A stretch of DNA of 64,000 nt from Siminovitchia terrae (GTDB lineage: Bacteria > Bacillota > Bacilli > Bacillales > Bacillaceae_C), in contig NZ_QYTW02000002.1 in the NCBI RefSeq assembly GCF_003605405.2, forward strand, positions 26,555-90,554, read 5' to 3'. This document shows positions 62,911 to 64,000 of this stretch, one piece after another (the stretch's first letter is position 1; each line of letters opens with the position of its first letter). Under the pieces are notes generated by a model that saw only the letters and a list, made by a program, of their open reading frames with translations, was not told the DNA's origin and ran no database searches. The position numbers and the translations under genes were made by a program.

Positions 62911-63993
62911 TCAATAGAACTTTTTGAATCCGTCAAATTTGCTCTTCCAGTAGGAATTATTGAGGCTTGAAACCTCAACTCCGTTGTTTCCTGCATGGAT
63001 GAATTGGTTGCTTCCCAGATAGATTCCCATATGAGAGATACCACTGCGATATGTATTTTTGAAAAAGACTAAATCACCAGCTTGAGGGCTTTTTGTATAA
63101 TATGAGCGATTATAGTAACCGTCTGTACCTAACCTACTGATGTTGTGGCCGGCTTGTTTAAATGCATAATAAATGAATCCGCTGCAATCAAATCCTGCAG
63201 GGGTTGTCCCGCCCCACGCATATTTTACTCCAATATGCTGTTTGGCTGATTGTACGACGTTGCCCACTTTTCCCTGAGTTGGCCTTGACACTGAAGCAGC
63301 AGCTGAATTCTGGTTATTTCCAGAGGAGCCTGTGGAAGGAGCACTTCCGTTCAGGCGAAGGACTTGACCGACATAAATTATGTCTGATCTTAATCCGTTT
63401 GCTTGTTTTAAGTTTGCTACGGTTGTTCCGTATTTTGCAGCTATCCGGCCAAGTGTATCTCCAGAAACCACCTTATATGTAGTAGTACTGCCGCTGTTGC
63501 TATTTGCTGACGGCCTTGGACTTGAAGAGGTTGATGGTGCTGGAGCAGATGAACTGCTACCTTGTGATACTTTTAATACCTGTCCTGGCCTAATCATATC
63601 AGATGTCAGACCGTTCCATTGTTTTAGTTGGCTAAGGGTGATACCGTGTGCATTGGCAATTCTAATTAGGTAATCACCTGATTTAACTGTGTATGTATTC
63701 CCCGCTTTTGAGGAAGTGACCGGACCTTGAGTTGAGGTTTTGGAAGTTGTTGAGGTAGTTGGCTTATTAGTTGTGTTGCTATTTCCATCTATTTTAAGAA
63801 CTTGCCTTGGATAGATAATATCACTACTTAAACCATTCAACTTTTTAATATTATTTATAGTCGTTTTGTACTGGTTTGCGATTTTCCATAGACTGTCACC
63901 AGGCTTAACTTCGTGGCTTGCCGCAGAAGCTTTACCAGAAAAAGTTGCCACTAATGCTACTGTAGCCACGCCGCCTACTAACTTTTTCCGCAC
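62911..63993 (-). CDS. lytE: Cell wall DL-endopeptidase with three LysM domains and NlpC/P60
   Basis: Secreted D,L-endopeptidase that cuts peptidoglycan stem peptides; architecture of B. subtilis LytE (three LysM) rather than LytF (five). The 360-residue product has a signal peptide ending near residue 25 (GKASAAS). LysM units lie at about 27-69, 100-142 and 172-215, separated by Ser/Thr-rich linkers. The NlpC/P60 domain spans 243-360, with Cys270 (FDCSGF), His321 (SHMGIY) and His333 (FIHAG). GTG 63993 is the only possible start (TAA is two codons upstream), but its RBS lies beyond the window edge. Confidence 0.9.
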   Translation of the reverse strand: MRKKLVGGVATVALVATFSGKASAASHEVKPGDSLWKIANQYKTTINNIKKLNGLSSDIIYPRQVLKIDGNSNTTNKPTTSTTSKTSTQGPVTSSKAGNTYTVKSGDYLIRIANAHGITLSQLKQWNGLTSDMIRPGQVLKVSQGSSSSAPAPSTSSSPRPSANSNSGSTTTYKVVSGDTLGRIAAKYGTTVANLKQANGLRSDIIYVGQVLRLNGSAPSTGSSGNNQNSAAASVSRPTQGKVGNVVQSAKQHIGVKYAWGGTTPAGFDCSGFIYYAFKQAGHNISRLGTDGYYNRSYYTKSPQAGDLVFFKNTYRSGISHMGIYLGSNQFIHAGNNGVEVSSLNNSYWKSKFDGFKKFY

Positions 63994-64000
63994 AATTTAT

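Overview
The window is a core-chromosome segment of a Bacillaceae bacterium, endospore-forming and probably flagellated. Gene order closely follows the Bacillus subtilis block that runs from cls/fadF through rpoE-pyrG-spo0F-fbaA-tal-murA2-glpX-rho-rpmE-tdk-prfA-prmC-spoIIR-ywlC..glyA-upp, the ATP synthase operon, and ywmB-murA-spoIID-spoIIQ-spoIIID-mbl-flhO-flhP-fabZ-ywpF-ssbB. The two repeat families and the extra B12/acyl-CoA genes suggest a relative such as Mesobacillus or Cytobacillus, but the species cannot be fixed from sequence reading alone.

Layout. 1-703: dispersed repeat DNA. 704-1906 (-): cardiolipin synthase. 2030-5672: cobalamin riboswitch followed by btuF-btuC-btuD, with a CbiZ-like domain on BtuD. 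6217-17818: acyl-CoA block (fadF, thiolase, hbd, two acyl-CoA dehydrogenases, TetR regulator, B12-dependent icmF). 18750-24304: rpoE, pyrG, ywjG, spo0F, fbaA, tal. 24423-31: murA2, glpX, rho, rpmE, tdk. 30155-37159: prfA, prmC, spoIIR, tsaC/ywlC, mntP, ywlE, rpiB, ywlG. 37270-41294: glyA, upp, mnaA. 41607-49012: atpZ-I-B-E-F-H-A-G-D-C. 49121-54867: ywzB, ywmB, murA1, spoIID, spoIIQ, spoIIID. 55102-58855: mbl, flhO, flhP, an EpuA-like protein, fabZ. 59034-60579: lipoprotein, ywpF, ssbB, small coiled-coil protein. 61273-63993 (-): alkaline phosphatase and a LysM-NlpC/P60 cell wall hydrolase.

How the genes work together. The B12 importer feeds the adenosylcobalamin-dependent IcmF encoded about 9 kb away. 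The fatty-acid/branched acyl-CoA genes sit behind a promoter overlapped by a FadR-like operator. pyrG has what looks like the CTP-sensing reiterative-transcription attenuator known from B. subtilis. A DnaA-box cluster precedes ywlC, as in B. subtilis. The sporulation genes spo0F, spoIIR, spoIID, spoIIQ and spoIIID sit among cell-wall, translation and energy genes.

Non-coding content. Two dispersed repeat families stand out. Family A (8 copies, about 129-201 nt) is a multi-hairpin element beginning just after TTTAAC, often at the stop codon of a gene, and ending GGCGCATTTGAT. It has no terminal inverted repeats or visible target duplication, and its stems are conserved while loops vary. It looks like a non-autonomous IS200/IS605-type or omega-RNA-like element. 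Family B is a larger composite palindromic repeat bounded by GAAAAGCG-type sequence, seen at seven main sites. One copy separates atpE from atpF behind a terminator-like hairpin. No CRISPR array, rRNA, tRNA, prophage or intact insertion sequence was seen.
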